Assembly: GCF_001653235.2 (NCBI RefSeq)
Contig: NC_035791.1
Location: 3,286,001-3,350,000 of the forward strand
Direction: 5' to 3'
DNA length: 64,000 bases
From: Pochonia chlamydosporia 170
Lineage: Eukaryota; Ascomycota; Sordariomycetes; Hypocreales; Clavicipitaceae
In this document: positions 12,030-24,201 of the stretch, in pieces
Numbering within the stretch: the first letter of the stretch is position 1
Layout of the letters: the number at the start of each line of letters is the position of its first letter
Position numbers and translations under genes: made by a program
Notes under the pieces: generated by a model
Databases searched by the model: none
Told to the model about the DNA's origin: nothing
Seen by the model: only the letters and a program-made list of their open reading frames with translations

Positions 12030-14744
12030 GTTTCAACTGCTTATGCACCCAAAATCGAAGAGGATTCACTTGGCGATCGCCAAGCCCGGGAGGCGGAGAT
12101 GGCGGCTGTCATTCTTCTTATACTGCTTGCGGCCGTGCTTGAAATCCTTGGTTCTGGGGTACAAGAGCCGACGAACAGGGCCATTTTGTGGACATCGTTA
12201 TGGCGGCTGTGGGGGAGATTAGAGCAAAAGTTGGAGACTCGCATAGGACAGCTGGGTATCGTGGTAGGCAACCAGGCTTGCAATAGGTCCTTCGAATCAT
12301 TATCTTCGAGCTTGACCATTCCGGGATGAGGAACTTCTGTAGTTTGTTCAACGAATGACTCTTGCTGGCCAGAGGTTCGGCAATGACCGATAAGTTTGAA
12401 TGCTTCGTTACGTTGTTGTATCTCTGCGTGAGCGTTGAGTACTGCTACATATTCATAGAGCATACATTCAATACATCTTCATTCATTACTGATACACTTC
12501 AGGAATACGTCCAGAAACGAAACATTCGAGGTTTCCTACTCGAATACTACCCCTGGAAGGCAAGGACTCGCGTATTTCAGAGCAGCTAACTTTTAGCGTG
12601 AACTGGATCCGGATATCAGGACCAGCGATCATCCAGGATCAGTGGAGTAACCGCCGTCCTGGTGTTGTGATTCTTCAACACAGATCAGACGTATTGTATC
12701 ACCAATAACGCGACTCTTTGTAATTGCTGAGATCGGGACAACTTGAATCTCCAATTTAGGCAGCCATTTCATTCTTCATTACTTTTGCAAATGGAAACAA
12801 GTAGTTTCCCCTCTCATATTCAATCTGGCACTGCCTTGGACCCCACAGAAAGCCGGACTCGGAATACGTCATGCCGCTTTGGCTTCCTAATTAGGCAGGT
12901 CGACATTCCTGTCATTCTGATTTCCTCCCTCTCTACACAACAAGAGTCAAAGCATGGACTTTGTGGCAGAAGATATTTTCCCCGTCATTCGGTAGGCACC
13001 ATAGTAGAGTGTACGCGAATACATGCCAACACACGCCCGCACATCAGTGTACATAACTATACGCTACGCGGCACAGTTGTTCTCGAATTCGGTTGACTTC
13101 CCACATGCACGCAATACCACCCGACCGCCCGATTCTTCAATTTTATTTTTAGCTCTCTCTTTTAAGTGTAAATAAAGTGGCTGCTATTGGCAAGCATCTG
13201 TGGCAATCAAGACGGTGACATTGGTGACAATACTTTTCTGTAGGGTAGCTGCCTTTGATGGCGATTGATTCATTCTCTAGCATGGCGATGACTACAGGTG
13301 ATTGCAATTTAGCCTTTATTGATTGATATGAGGTCAGATTTAAGCAGTTGATATTGTGCTGTGTAAATAAAGAAACGTAGATTTGTTCCGTCTCCTCGGC
13401 TATGATTTTGGGCTCGTCTGAGGCGAACTTGGTGGGAAGTCTACCTTCGTGCCAAGTGTTTACATTGGAAAGAACCGTCACCAATAGTTGGACCACGAGG
13501 AAGGTGTGGCACACTGTAAGACCGGTCTGCCATTGAGTGTTTTCTTAAAAACCTTTCAGTATGAATCCCATGCCACTCGCTCGGGGTGCATCCATTGCAA
13601 AATACACCAAGGCTCCTCTTGAATACAAATACACATGCTCAAGCAGCAGTGACCAAAGCAATTTCTCCATTCTTTCACTGCCCCAAACTCGTTGCCTCGC
13701 TAAATTAGATAGTATATCGCCAAGTTTTCGACAAAACGAAATACTGATACATGTTTGGCAAAGTAGCTAATTCTTCTTCGCAGCGCCTTGCTTTACGAAC
13801 TCACATCAAGACCAACCTATTCTTGATTGGGCCGCGTGATCACTTCTAAACTTGAACTCCGACTCAACCTTTGCATTTTCTGATCCTGGTCGAGATTATC
13901 TCGAAGAACGCTAGAGACCTCGTCCTAAAAACGTCAAGCTCATCAATAACTGTGCTGTTTACCAACGAAATCCATTCTGGACAGACAGGACGAACCGGAC
14001 TCATTTCTCTATAGACCAAGATGATAATATCTCTTTCATTTATCTATGTTGGGCATCATTGATTCGTCAGCCTGGGTTCATTGGGACCTGGAATTGTGGA
14101 GTACCGGACTTGACATTACATCCAAGATCTCGTGCCAGTCTTTAAAGTCCTCATCTGTAGTTAAAAACCGTCGTAGTTTCTCTTCATCGATGTATTGTAT
14201 GGGAAGACACATAATAAGCGACGCCATGGCCGCAGAATGACCCTGCTCGGCTTGTTACACTGCCATGAAATGGGCAGATTATTACAATCGAAAAAAAGTG
14301 GTTTGAAGATAATGAAGTGGCAAGTTGTTTGTTCCCCGCACTAATGGACGTTTGTCGGCATAAATAACAGCGTGCCACAGTAAGGCTGATTTAACTAGGC
14401 AGCACCAATCACGACGGGGCGGTAAATTCCAGTCGTATTTGCACAGCATCATTATTTGTCGTTGCTGCTGGCTGACGTTGAATGATGTTTTATGGCATAT
14501 GGTTTGCAGAGCTGTTCCTACGAGGAAAGGGTGAGACCTCACCAAAGGCACTCAGCTATCTCGTAGCATGCAACTGCGGTTCAAATAGACTATCGAGTCT
14601 TGCATCAACTCGTCTGTAACTCAGAAGCATCAGGTACTCAGCTATCTGGACGTATACAGCTGCGGATTGAAATGAGCTATCGAGTCTTACATCGCCTCGT
14701 CTGTAACTCAGAAACAACACCTCCAAAACTAACTATCACGGCCA
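12030..14744. other. Divergent intergenic region without a recognisable gene
   Basis: Holds the carboxypeptidase promoter on its left and the permease 3' region on its right. A 121-codon minus frame at 13149-13514 begins with a hydrophobic stretch, but it has no recognisable homology or splice support. Direct repeats near 14.6 kb are listed separately. Confidence 0.45.
14551..14713. repeat. Imperfect direct repeat, two copies of about 76 bp
   Basis: Copies at 14551-14626 and 14637-14713 share CTCAGCTATCT, CTATCGAGTCTT and CTCGTCTGTAACTCAGAA with scattered differences. They lie just past the permease stop codon, perhaps in its 3' untranslated region. Confidence 0.75.
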
Positions 14745-16516
14745 TCAACCCCATAAAATATTGAGCTTCCTCCATCCCTTTGCAGGTGGCTCAACCGGCT
14801 CCGGATTCCTATTCGCAACATCCAAGAATCCCCGGATAGGCATATCGTACAGGGACACCACCTTCGTCTTCCGCCAGAATTTGTACCCAAAATACAAAGC
14901 AAGAATGAGGGGAATGTTAAAGTAAGCTGACACAAAGCTCTGAGCACTCCAGTGGCCGTCTATAAAGACGTAGAATCCTCCCGTGATCAAGAGAACAGCA
15001 AATGATACCAGGGCAATCCACGCCGCGTAGGGCTGGAAAGGGCCTTTCCAAGGAAGCTCATCTCGACTAATTCCCTGCGCTTTGCAACCGTAATAGAAAC
15101 GAAGATAGACAATCTCAATGTTGATCCAGTGAACGAATGAGGCCGCAGAAACAAGATCCTGTAGCCAGCCGAAAACGACTGATGCCGCAGACGAGAGAGT
15201 TAAATATCCCAGCACCAAGAGAGAGCCGACTGCAGCTACAGAAAGCCACGGAGTGCCAAACCGGTTGGTACGTTTGAAGAATTTGGGCGCATGTCCTTCG
15301 AGCGCAAGACCATAGAGAGTTCGTGTTCCCACAAGCATAGCTATGTAAGGTTAGTGATTGTACAATACTTTGGAGAATGTGAGCATATGTACCAGAGTTA
15401 GCTGCGCTCCATGCGCTTGTAACAACAACTGCGTTAATAATTGACGGTACGACTTTGATGCCAGCGTTCGTGGCAGCAATTGCGAATGGCGACGCACCAG
15501 CATCGCCTGAGCGTGCAGTCAACGCTGGATCAGCCGACGAGACGATGAGTCCAATACAAAATATGGTTAACACATAAAACACCATGATGCGCCAAAACAC
15601 TCGCTTGGCAGCCTTGGGAATATTTTGCCGAGGGTTCTGCGTCTCTGCGCCAGCCACGGATATGTTTTCAACATTGGAGAAGGCATATGCCGCGCTGACG
15701 AGAACTCTCCAAAAGCCAACAAATTGACCCCAAGAGCCTGGAATACCAACGTATTGGACAAATGGGCCTGGGTCTCTCCAGAAGCGAAAACCAATCGGTT
15801 CGCCATGAGGTCCTGCACCAGCAGTGATGCAAATGGCCTGCAGCGGTGTTAGTCTCGATCATGTCGACGTCTAGTTACGGGAACGGTCGACGTACCATGA
15901 TGTTGACGCCAATGATGAGTGCAATCTTCAGCATGGCGAACACAAATTCCAGCTCGCCATACACGCTAATGAGGAGCATGTTGGCGAAGATCAAAACTCC
16001 ACCGAGAACAGTAATCCAAACTGCATGGTTGATGTGCGACCAATAGTCTATAATAACTGCACATGCAACCATTTCAGCTGGCAACAAAATGGAATTTGCA
16101 TAGACGCTATTCCAACCTTGCGCGAAGGACAATGCCGGATCGACGAACCACTCTGCGTGACGAATGATGCCACCTGAGAGAGGAACAAGGGCACTGAGTT
16201 CGGCAACAGAAAAAACAACCGCGCATATGAGCATGCCCACGATTCCATAGGACAGAAGAATGCCCAGTGGCCCTCCGTTCGCGAGGGCCTTGCCAGTCGC
16301 TAAGAAGAGACCAGTGCCAATGGTTCCAGCTAGAGCTATCATCTGAATGTGACGCTGCTTCAGACCTTGTTTCGCGTGGGCGAGCTCTTCGAAGGCTCTG
16401 TGAACCTTGAGATCTTCGCCATCCTCGGATAGAACTGGCACATTTGTGACCGGCGGCGCGACATCTATTGACAGTTCGTGCCTGTTTCTCTCTGGGTCAG
16501 TTGCGTTGTTCTCCAT
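14745..16516 (-). CDS. Amino-acid permease (fungal YAT/APC family)
   Basis: Proton-coupled uptake of amino acids across the plasma membrane; the substrate cannot be told from sequence. Three exons in transcript order (16516-15896, 15837-15393, 15340-14745) give 553 residues, the usual length. The cytosolic N-terminus leads to GLKQRHIQMIALAGTIGTGL, the hallmark of fungal amino-acid permeases at the start of TM1. Many hydrophobic segments follow, consistent with 12 membrane spans, as do ALPLSGG-like (ALVPLSGGIIRHAEW) and VSVAGAETQNPRQNIPKA, the loop typical of Gap1-type carriers. Both introns preserve frame (phases 0 and 1). The C-terminal cytosolic tail is short. There is no neighbour with an obvious functional link. 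Confidence 0.95.
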
Positions 16517-18564
16517 AATTGGGTCGTACGCACGAAGTCTTGCCCGGACAACCGTACAGCCGAAGATTTGAGAGGATTCGACAAGACAAGATCAAAAGAA
16601 AGCAGACGCAAAACAGATACAGCCGAAATAGACAAACGAGCGAGGTATTGGACAGTGCCCTATATCGGAGCACTTGCGATGTGATCCCCCACGTTTGATG
16701 CCCACTTAGTTATCTTGCAGCTTATCAGGCTGAGTGGTGTCTCACTCAAAAGGAAATGATTTGCTGACCGCGATAATCGGAAAGGAGCCAACAAGTGCAT
16801 GTTCTCCAGCCCTTGACTCTTTTTGACTTGGTTATTTTCTTTCTCGTCGGCTGCCAAACAGAGAGGGGTTGATGTTGTACATGGCGGAGTGGAGGCATCT
16901 CTCGTCAAACAATGCCCAGCCACGTAGCACCTGCAATGTCATCACAATATACCAATACAGGGCTGCTAACATATCCTGTCTCCTTGTGTGTATTGTTCAG
17001 TCGACACAGTTACAGTCTGCGGAAAACAAAAGATATGACCATGTTTAACACCACCGTACGACCTTTCTCGTCCGCGAAGGTGTGTTTCGACACCATATCC
17101 AACGGGCCAAGCCAGGAGACAGGCGAATGAAAGCCTCTTTAGGTCAGAAGCCCACACGCGCCAGTTTATCCGTCGGTTGTCGCCGAAGGGTTTGGTGGCA
17201 TCTCTCGGGTACCTCAGCCATTCTGGTTTTGGCTTGGTTCCACTCCACAAGTTTCCAGTGGAACTGATGGGAAAGGGCAGATATGATTATGGGCGAGTAG
17301 AAGTGCGGAGGTATAATAGGAGGGCAAGGAACAGACGATCCACGAAATGCACCATCTTGCTGAAGATGTAGTATGTAATGATGTGTTGGTGTAGTTGGCT
17401 TTCGACAAGTGTAGAGGGAAGCCAAAACTACTCTATCAATCAAGATGTCGTTTGCACAAAAGAGCGTCTGACTTGCATGAGGTTGCATAAATGGCCAAAC
17501 TGAACAGTTATATAATTATGTTGGTTGTTGGCTGTGCCCTGCAACTAAACTATTGAAGACAACCAACGGAATGTCGGGAACCGGCAACATGCCCTGCTCG
17601 CACTAGGCGTCCTTTCGCTTAAAATTGAAAGCCATAACTTGATGCTAAGGCCTAGATCGTGAAGACTCACATGTGCTGGGCGCGATCTGGGGATGCATTC
17701 ATCGATCAAGTGAGACAGGTTGCACTTGAGCAACCTAACCCACGTGGGTTGCGAATACAACCCTCACGAACTCATGGGCCAGCATCACCCTGTATATATT
17801 GATCCAATGAGGTCGATTGACTTTGCATCATGACTTGGATTTGAACTCTCTTTTCAGTTAACAGCACTTCATCCTTGTATAGAAATGCTCTCAACGGAAC
17901 AGCTCCTATTCTCGCATCCACTTTCATGTGTGCGCATGTGTGCCGAGGCGTTATAGCCTCCCCAGACTGAAACCGGGTGGAATAGGCCAACTTGACCAGG
18001 GCCTTGATCACTTCACCAAGTCAGCCCAACCGTATACATATGTAGATGCATCATACCCCCTCTTTCACCTAAGAGCTGAGCGCCACACCTGCAAGCATTC
18101 CCTGTTCCTTGCCGTTGCCCAAATGAGAAGAGAAGGGTGAAGAGTTACGTTGCCATACAAAACCCAGCGAGGCCGAGATCTTTATTAGATCGAGCACATG
18201 TCCCGAGTGGCGTCTTGGCATGATTGCGAAACACATAGCTGACGCCACAATCTGGAGTAGCTAGATATCCTGCAGGGGTCAGGAACCTCGACTTACACGA
18301 CTCACCGACATCATCGTTGGCTTCGTTTAGATTTTGAACAACGGGGTAATGCTTTCATACGCCGAAGCTTCCGCCTAGGAAATCTTGCCAGAAAGCATGT
18401 GAGAAGGGATTGGACTATGTGTATCTCACGTATAAAATGGAGGCACTGGGTCTATGAGATTTGAAATTGAAACACTTGGAGTATCAGCATCAGTTTTTCC
18501 TTTTTGAGCATCTGCCAACGGCTTCTCCCAAGCAATCGTTTCAAGCCAATTTCAAAATTTCAGA
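16517..18564. other. Intergenic region between permease and HsbA-like gene
   Basis: Two divergent promoters lie within 2 kb. No coding region, tRNA or mobile element is recognised. A TATA box near the right end is listed separately. Confidence 0.5.
18431..18437 (+). promoter_or_regulatory. TATA box of the HsbA-like gene
   Basis: TATAAAA lies 128 bases upstream of the start codon, followed by a CT-rich leader, as expected for a strongly expressed fungal gene. Confidence 0.6.
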
Positions 18565-19371
18565 ATGAAGTTTCTCACTTTGACTTCTCTGGCCACCGGT
18601 GCCTTTGCCGGTGTCCTCGTCCAGCGCGACATTGCCACCATTCAGGCTGCCATGAATGCGGCTGGTACTGGCATCGTTACTCTGGATAACGCAGTCAAGG
18701 CCTTCACCGGCGACCCAACCCAAGTTTTGGCTTCTTCCAACGCCCTTATTCAGACTCTGAAGGATGGCAAGGCCAAGGTTGACCCTACCGAAGAGTTGTC
18801 CTTGACCGATGCTCTTGGCCTGCAGACCCCAGCACAGGATCTTCAGACCAAGGGAGCCGCTCTCTTGGCCGACCTTAAGGCTAAGAAGGATGCTATTGCT
18901 GCAAATGGCCTTTGTGAATCTACTTTCACCCAAGCCAGCGGAATCAACGCCGCATCCAAAGACCTGATCAACAGCGTTGTCTCCAAGGTCCCCGCCGCTG
19001 CCCAGGGCATTGCACAGGGAATTGTTGCTCCGTTGTTGCAGACATTGAACGACGCCCAGGATGCTTTTAGCCCTGCAAACTGCAAGGATACCGGCTCTCC
19101 TCCTACTTCTTCTGCTCCTCCTCCTGTTACCTCTACTCCTGCGCCTCCCACTTCTACTGAGGCTCCTCCTCCTACCTCTACTGTTCCTCCTCCCGTCACG
19201 ACTACTGCTCCTCCTCCCGGAACTGACACTTGCCCTGCTGCTCAGACAGTCACTGTTACTGCTACTGATACCGCGGACTGCACTCCTATTGTTACCTGCA
19301 CGAAGAAGCCTCCTGTCACGGTCACCACCACCAAGAAGTCTTGCCCAACTGGGTCCAAGCTGCCGTGGTAA
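18565..19371 (+). CDS. HsbA / galactomannoprotein-like secreted surface protein
   Basis: Probably binds hydrophobic surfaces or lies in the cell wall. It is one exon of 268 residues. MKFLTLTSLATGAFAGVLVQR contains a signal peptide. Residues about 20-170 form an alanine-rich helical domain typical of the hydrophobic-surface-binding protein A / Mp1 family (IQAAMNAAGTGIVTLDNAVK, LSLTDALGLQTPAQDL, VVSKVPAAAQGIAQGIVAPL). A Pro/Ser/Thr stalk at about 175-220 has repeated PPPTST and PPPVT units, likely O-glycosylated. A short Cys-bearing Thr-rich tail follows (DTCPAAQTVTVTAT, VTCTKKPPVTVTTTKK). No clear GPI signal is seen at the C-terminus. HsbA of Aspergillus recruits cutinase-type enzymes to hydrophobic substrates; that role here is inference. 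Confidence 0.85.
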   Translation: MKFLTLTSLATGAFAGVLVQRDIATIQAAMNAAGTGIVTLDNAVKAFTGDPTQVLASSNALIQTLKDGKAKVDPTEELSLTDALGLQTPAQDLQTKGAALLADLKAKKDAIAANGLCESTFTQASGINAASKDLINSVVSKVPAAAQGIAQGIVAPLLQTLNDAQDAFSPANCKDTGSPPTSSAPPPVTSTPAPPTSTEAPPPTSTVPPPVTTTAPPPGTDTCPAAQTVTVTATDTADCTPIVTCTKKPPVTVTTTKKSCPTGSKLPW

Positions 19372-20562
19372 GAAAGTGTTAGCGCTCTCTTAAGTGACGG
19401 CTAGAAGGCCTTTGGCATTGCAGCTTTCTTCTTTAATTTTGCGGTATGGTACTACCTCTGGCACGCCTCGGCCGGTGAGAGGGATGTTAAGACTTGTTGA
19501 AGTATCTTACTTTGATGTGTCTGCATCCTTGATTTGTTTCCTTTCTTCTATTCTTCTTGAGGGCTGGTTCTTAGACGGATTGGCTGTTAAAACATGCCTC
19601 AGCTATTTCAAGGGTAGACGTTCTGAATGCTGAGAGTATTTGTCAGAAGCAAAATTGTTCACTGTTATCATATTTGCATCACATTTTGTCAGTGGGCTGT
19701 GACAGAGAAATGTACCTACCTAGCAATTACTGTATTTAGCCTTGCAAAAATTATGTCTTTAAGACGTGAATTATTCATTTCATTCAAGCGAGTTCTTTGA
19801 CTTTCTTCGTCGTAGCCCTGCACCTGGTGAACTGTTGTAGATTGTCTATTGGATTAAAGATTAGGGGTCAACCGTACATTTCGGGCTTGGTGAGATGGGG
19901 CGAATGCATCGGACTTGCCCGAGGAGAACGCAAGGTTAGACAAAGAACTTGGGTTGTGTTTTTTGTTTGACTTTTGGAAATTGATTGCAACAGTATAGTG
20001 TGCCGCGACGTAGTCCTATGTGCTCACGTACTTTTCGTCCACATGTCGTGTTTCCTTCACGAAGACGAACTCAGAGTCTCGCTTTATGTAAGTGCTGTTC
20101 ATTGGAAAGAAACAAGATCAAAGAATGATCTTCGGGCCGTACAGCGCATTCACTATGACACAAACTGTTGAACAAAAAGACGCCGCATGCAAATGACTCT
20201 GTGAAAGGACAAAGAATATCCAGCAGCCTTGAGGAGGTCTTCCGCTGGACATGGTATGGCCATGATTGTTCTTGTACCGACCAAACTGAACTCTCTTATC
20301 GAATGTAAGTTCTTGCACTGAATTCGTGATATTTCACTTTCAACCGACTCCTTAGTGAAGGGGTGTTGCTGCCCAAGCTGAGTATATAAATCAACGCAGT
20401 TTCCTTGCATTTTTAATTCCACCCAAGCATACATACCTTCAGAAAGTATCCAAACCAAACCAAACTCCTTTATCGCCGGTATTTGCTAGCAGCCATCCTC
20501 CATCCTGTGCCACCTACTTCAACCATCGAGAACAGATATTCCCTGCCTCAACTCTGTACACA
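19372..20562. other. Intergenic region
   Basis: 3' region of the HsbA-like gene and promoter of the small protein gene. No coding sequence is recognised. Confidence 0.5.
20383..20390 (+). promoter_or_regulatory. TATA box of the small lysine-rich protein gene
   Basis: TATATAAA lies about 170 bases upstream of the start codon of the 62-codon frame, with a C-rich, CT-rich leader between. Confidence 0.5.
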
Positions 20563-20751
20563 ATGAAGAAGACTTTTAAGGAAGCGGCCAAAAAGATAGG
20601 AAAGGGGAAGTCGTCCAAAGAAGAATCCAGGCCGCTTCTCAAAGAGCAGCATGACGCCACGGCAAAAGAAGCGGCCGAGCTCAAGAAGAAGCAAGATCTA
20701 AAGCGTGCCTTGGAGGTACAAGAATCTGTCCACAAGTATCTTTTCGGATAG
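20563..20751 (+). CDS. Small lysine-rich hypothetical protein (62 aa)
   Basis: I do not recognise this protein. It is single-exon, 62 residues, strongly basic and rich in Lys, Glu and Ala (KEAAKKIGKGKSSKEESRPL, AKEAAELKKKQDLKRALE). The pattern suggests one long charged helix with possible coiled-coil character. The ATG lies in a good fungal context (CACAATGAAG), and a TATA box and CT-rich leader lie upstream. No signal peptide or cysteine is present. It could be a genuine short gene or the first exon of a longer one. Confidence is moderate because short open frames arise by chance. Confidence 0.45.
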   Translation: MKKTFKEAAKKIGKGKSSKEESRPLLKEQHDATAKEAAELKKKQDLKRALEVQESVHKYLFG

Positions 20752-21308
20752 ACGGCGCAAGCCGGAAGATCACTCACTCCATGGAGGGGTCCACCAAGCC
20801 CAAGTGAGTATTGTGGCCTCAAGTAGTTGGATATTCAAATAAAGGCTTTTTGCCCCAAATTTCTTCATCAGACAAGATTTTATTCATAGTGACTGGACAA
20901 TGGTTGTCGTGAAAATTTCCTTAGTCGCGCTGCAATTTGTGAATAGCCTCACAGGCTGGGAACGTTACGCAGGCAACTCTGCAGCTGTGAGTATAAACAA
21001 CACAGTAGAACACAGTTATATCCTCGACAACAGTTAAGTAATGGTTGCAGTAATTGCGAAATACGCACATATTGATGCATGTATGGCTCCGCCAAGCCGC
21101 CCCCGCAGGGTTAACCAATCTGATGCTCAACTCTTCAGCCGCACATACGAATTTCATCCTCCAAACTTGACTTCGTAATCAACCAACTTATTGCAGAATT
21201 TTGCTCCAATATAACTACGTCTTTCTCTCCCGTCTCCTATATGCTCTTTTTAACTAAAAACTATATGTCTGATCCAGTTTCTGCTAGCTGAACTGGCTGC
21301 CAAGTGCC
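20752..21308. other. Intergenic region
   Basis: Between the small protein gene and the HET gene; nothing is recognised. Confidence 0.5.
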
Positions 21309-23489
21309 ATGAAGTTCCAATTGGATCCCATCCAAAATGGTGAAGCAAGACGGAGCTGTCCAACTTGCCACGGCTTAACTTTCAAGTCTAAAGAAGAAGC
21401 AGAGGCATCAAATTCACGAGTCCTTACAATCAACATTGCCCAAATCAGACAAGAATCACTAAAAGCAGCGCCCTGCGACACGTGTTGCCTCCTCTGGGAA
21501 TCCATCTGCGCCATAACTGACGAAGACACACCCCATCCAGACATTTTGTATGAGCACATTCGATTTGATCCTGAAGAGCATGGAGACCAGTTAGGCAAAG
21601 GTCCGTTAGTAGGTCATTTGGTCTTGGACCCTATTGCTGGAGGCAGAAAACAACCATTGGAATTGCAGTTCTACACGACCAGCGGTGAGTTTCATGGAGA
21701 CCGAAATCCCTCTGCGCTGCCGTAACCAAGTCTTGTCTAATGCCAAGAGTTTCCTGTCACCTTAGAGGATCCCCTGTCTCCATGGAAGACAATAGGGAAC
21801 GGTATTCATATTTCGCCTTCTGGGCTGTCGCAGTCGTGTATCTCATTGATGCGTCAATGGATCAACTCATGCACCGCATCGCATGGCAAACACATCAACT
21901 GCAAGACGCTGCAAGTTCCCTTACTGCCTACCAGAGTTATTCACGTTGGTGACTTTAATACTCCGCCCAGGCTGCATCACGCAAGAGCCGGAGAGAAGAA
22001 TCACTATGCCGCGCTTAGCCACTGTTGGGGAGGTCAAGTATCTATTACGGCCCTGACTTCGAATCTGGAGGAGTATGCTGTCCGCTTGCCCTCTCCCTTG
22101 CCACAGACCTTCCATGATGCAATTGCAGTCACGCGAGGACTCGGCCTCAAATACATCTGGATTGATTCCCTTTGCATTGTCCAAGACTCAGTTGAAGATT
22201 GGAGGGCAGAATCCTCAAAAATGGCCGAAGTGTATGCGAACGCATATGTCACCATCTCATCCGATGCAGCGAAGGACAGTTTTGCCGGGTTTCTTCAACC
22301 ACCTTCCCGGCAAGTCCCACGTTGTAAGACCATTCGTTACCGATCACGCGCCAGTAACAGAAATGCTGCCGCAGGTAGACGAGTTGACGGAGAAGGGGTT
22401 ATTCACGTTCGTTACCGAGGCTTCTTGGCCGAGGAGCTGCCCTTCCACTGTTGGAGTTCACCTGCCGAAACTTCGGGTCGCAGTAGGCTTTCGGAGAGAG
22501 CATGGGTGTTCCAAGAGCGACTCTTGTCTTCACGGACGATTCATTTCTCTGAACATGAGATGGCTTGGGAATGCCGGTCGCTCTGCGACTGTGAGTGCTC
22601 TGCCACGTCACTGAGGACTGTACGCACGACGAGCGTCATTAAACACTTCTTATATCCGCAAAAGTTCGATGCCACGGCTTTCAAGTCATCGTGGAGGAAC
22701 GACATTATCCCAGCTTATTCTAGACTTAAACTCACCGTGGAATCAGACAAGCTGCCTGCTTTAGAAGGTCTTGCCTTAGCCGCTGGCACTTTGCGCCTAG
22801 GTGATCGCTACATTGTCGGGCTCTGGCAGAAAAGCCTAGTCCTCGACATGCTATGGTGCACCATTTACTCACGTTCTGCTAGGAGGCTCCTGGATACGCC
22901 TACCCCGACGTGGTCGTGGGCTTCTGTTGCGGGCTCCATTGGCTACAGGTTGATGGAACTCTCTGAGGAGGAGTGTAAGGCCACTGTTGAAAATATCATT
23001 TTTGACGGTGCTATCCCTAAGACTCTGGTTGTAAACTGTGTGGCCGTGCCGGTAACAGTACATCAACCCTGGCTGGAGAGCGGTAGTCAAGCACAGCCGT
23101 GTTTCGGTCCCAAGCATATTAGACTAGCCATCTATTGGGACTGCCGAGGCCGTGACCGGACCGAAGAAGAAAACACGGAGTATACATTCTTGGTTTTTGG
23201 TTCTCGATACACAGGCAATAATGAGCTGTGTCCATTTGGAATACTCACAACATCCTCCGAAAACGGTGGAGTGGTTCCGCGATTGCTCAGTAGGGTCGGG
23301 TTCATTGATGGTTATCGTCGCGCTGAACGACTAAGGCGATGGGATAGCTCTGGCTGGATTCCGAGTCTGGATGGCGAGAGTAATTCGGAATCTGATGGAG
23401 ATGGAAATCGGGGCTCTCGAGAACAGCAACGTGAGGATTGGGTCCAGGAAATACTCAGTTCGACACTAGGCAGTGTCCACATAGTCTGA
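21309..23489 (+). CDS. HET (heterokaryon incompatibility) domain protein
   Basis: HET-domain proteins of filamentous fungi mediate non-self recognition and can trigger cell death. Two exons (21309-21684 and 21766-23489, phase 1) give 699 residues. The N-terminal 140 residues carry CPTC and CDTCC clusters (SCPTCHGLTF, APCDTCCLLW), common before HET domains. The HET domain holds its three blocks: YAALSHCWGG near residue 206, YIWIDSLCIVQD near 256, and RAWVFQERLLSSRTIHF downstream. The C-terminal third has no repeats or known effector domain and ends in a Ser/Glu/Arg-rich stretch. No partner gene with a NACHT/WD40 or SNARE signature is nearby. Such genes are numerous and fast evolving in Pezizomycotina, so the exact incompatibility role cannot be assigned. 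Confidence 0.93.
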
Positions 23490-24201
23490 GTGACGGTGAA
23501 TACGTCTGGGGGCTGCATGTGAATGTGAATGATGGATACGGTCAAAACAAGTGAGGAAACACAAAAAGTTCAGGTTTAGCATCGGACTGAACATTGTCAT
23601 CTTCCTGCCGTCTTATTACAGGAGCTTTTGATTCCGGACCCGCGATCAATACCTAGATTCAAGTTTACCTTACTATCGATGATAATTTGAGTGATTTCAG
23701 AATACTAGCAGACACCTTGCCTTCAGGATTCATTGAGACACAAACTGCATCATCTTATTCATTGGGGACGAAGTCATCTCATGTCAAAGACTGCACCAAA
23801 ATGACAGACGGACGAATTTCAACAGTAATGCGGGGTAGCCAATCATAGTTCGCCCGATACTCATTTTTGGAGAGTGGGGCGGCAGCAACCCCAGCAAACA
23901 GCTGCCAGCTGTTGACTCTTTTGTCCGAAATTCTTCCTCACAAATTGTAGAATGTTGACTTTTCCTTCAACGACTTGGTTCACGATCACGAAAGGACTCA
24001 ATTTTCGTGTCTGAACAAAGAGAAGGCTGCGAGTATTCTTACCCGACATCAATTGCGTTTGCCACCGGAAAGCACAAAAGTTTGCTAGGACAACAATTAT
24101 GCAAACGATGCAATCCCTGTGACGGGAGCTAGGTTTCTGTGCAACGCGCATCCGAAGGTTCCACAGCAATCAACGGGATTTGTACCACGTCACCCGCAAG
24201 A
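23490..24201. other. Promoter region of the Zn2Cys6 regulator
   Basis: No coding sequence is seen. It contains a variant of the motif shared with the downstream catabolic promoters (23807-23820), which may allow autoregulation. Confidence 0.5.
23807..23820 (+). promoter_or_regulatory. Variant of shared 14-bp motif, upstream of the regulator gene
   Basis: GACGGACGAATTTC matches GTCGGTCGAATTTC at 12 of 14 positions; both differences are T to A. It lies about 380 bases before the regulator start codon. A binding role is inference. Confidence 0.4.

Noticed and set aside
12041..12463. 140-codon minus-strand frame upstream of the carboxypeptidase
   Set aside because: Lies in the promoter/leader region; low-information sequence without homology or conserved splice sites.
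13149..13514. 121-codon minus frame with hydrophobic N-terminus
   Set aside because: Looks weakly like a secreted protein but lacks homology, promoter signals and a cysteine pattern; too uncertain to call a gene.
17825..17850. tRNA-like T-loop (reverse of GGATTTGAACTC)
   Set aside because: The five-base stem does not pair and no cloverleaf can be drawn.
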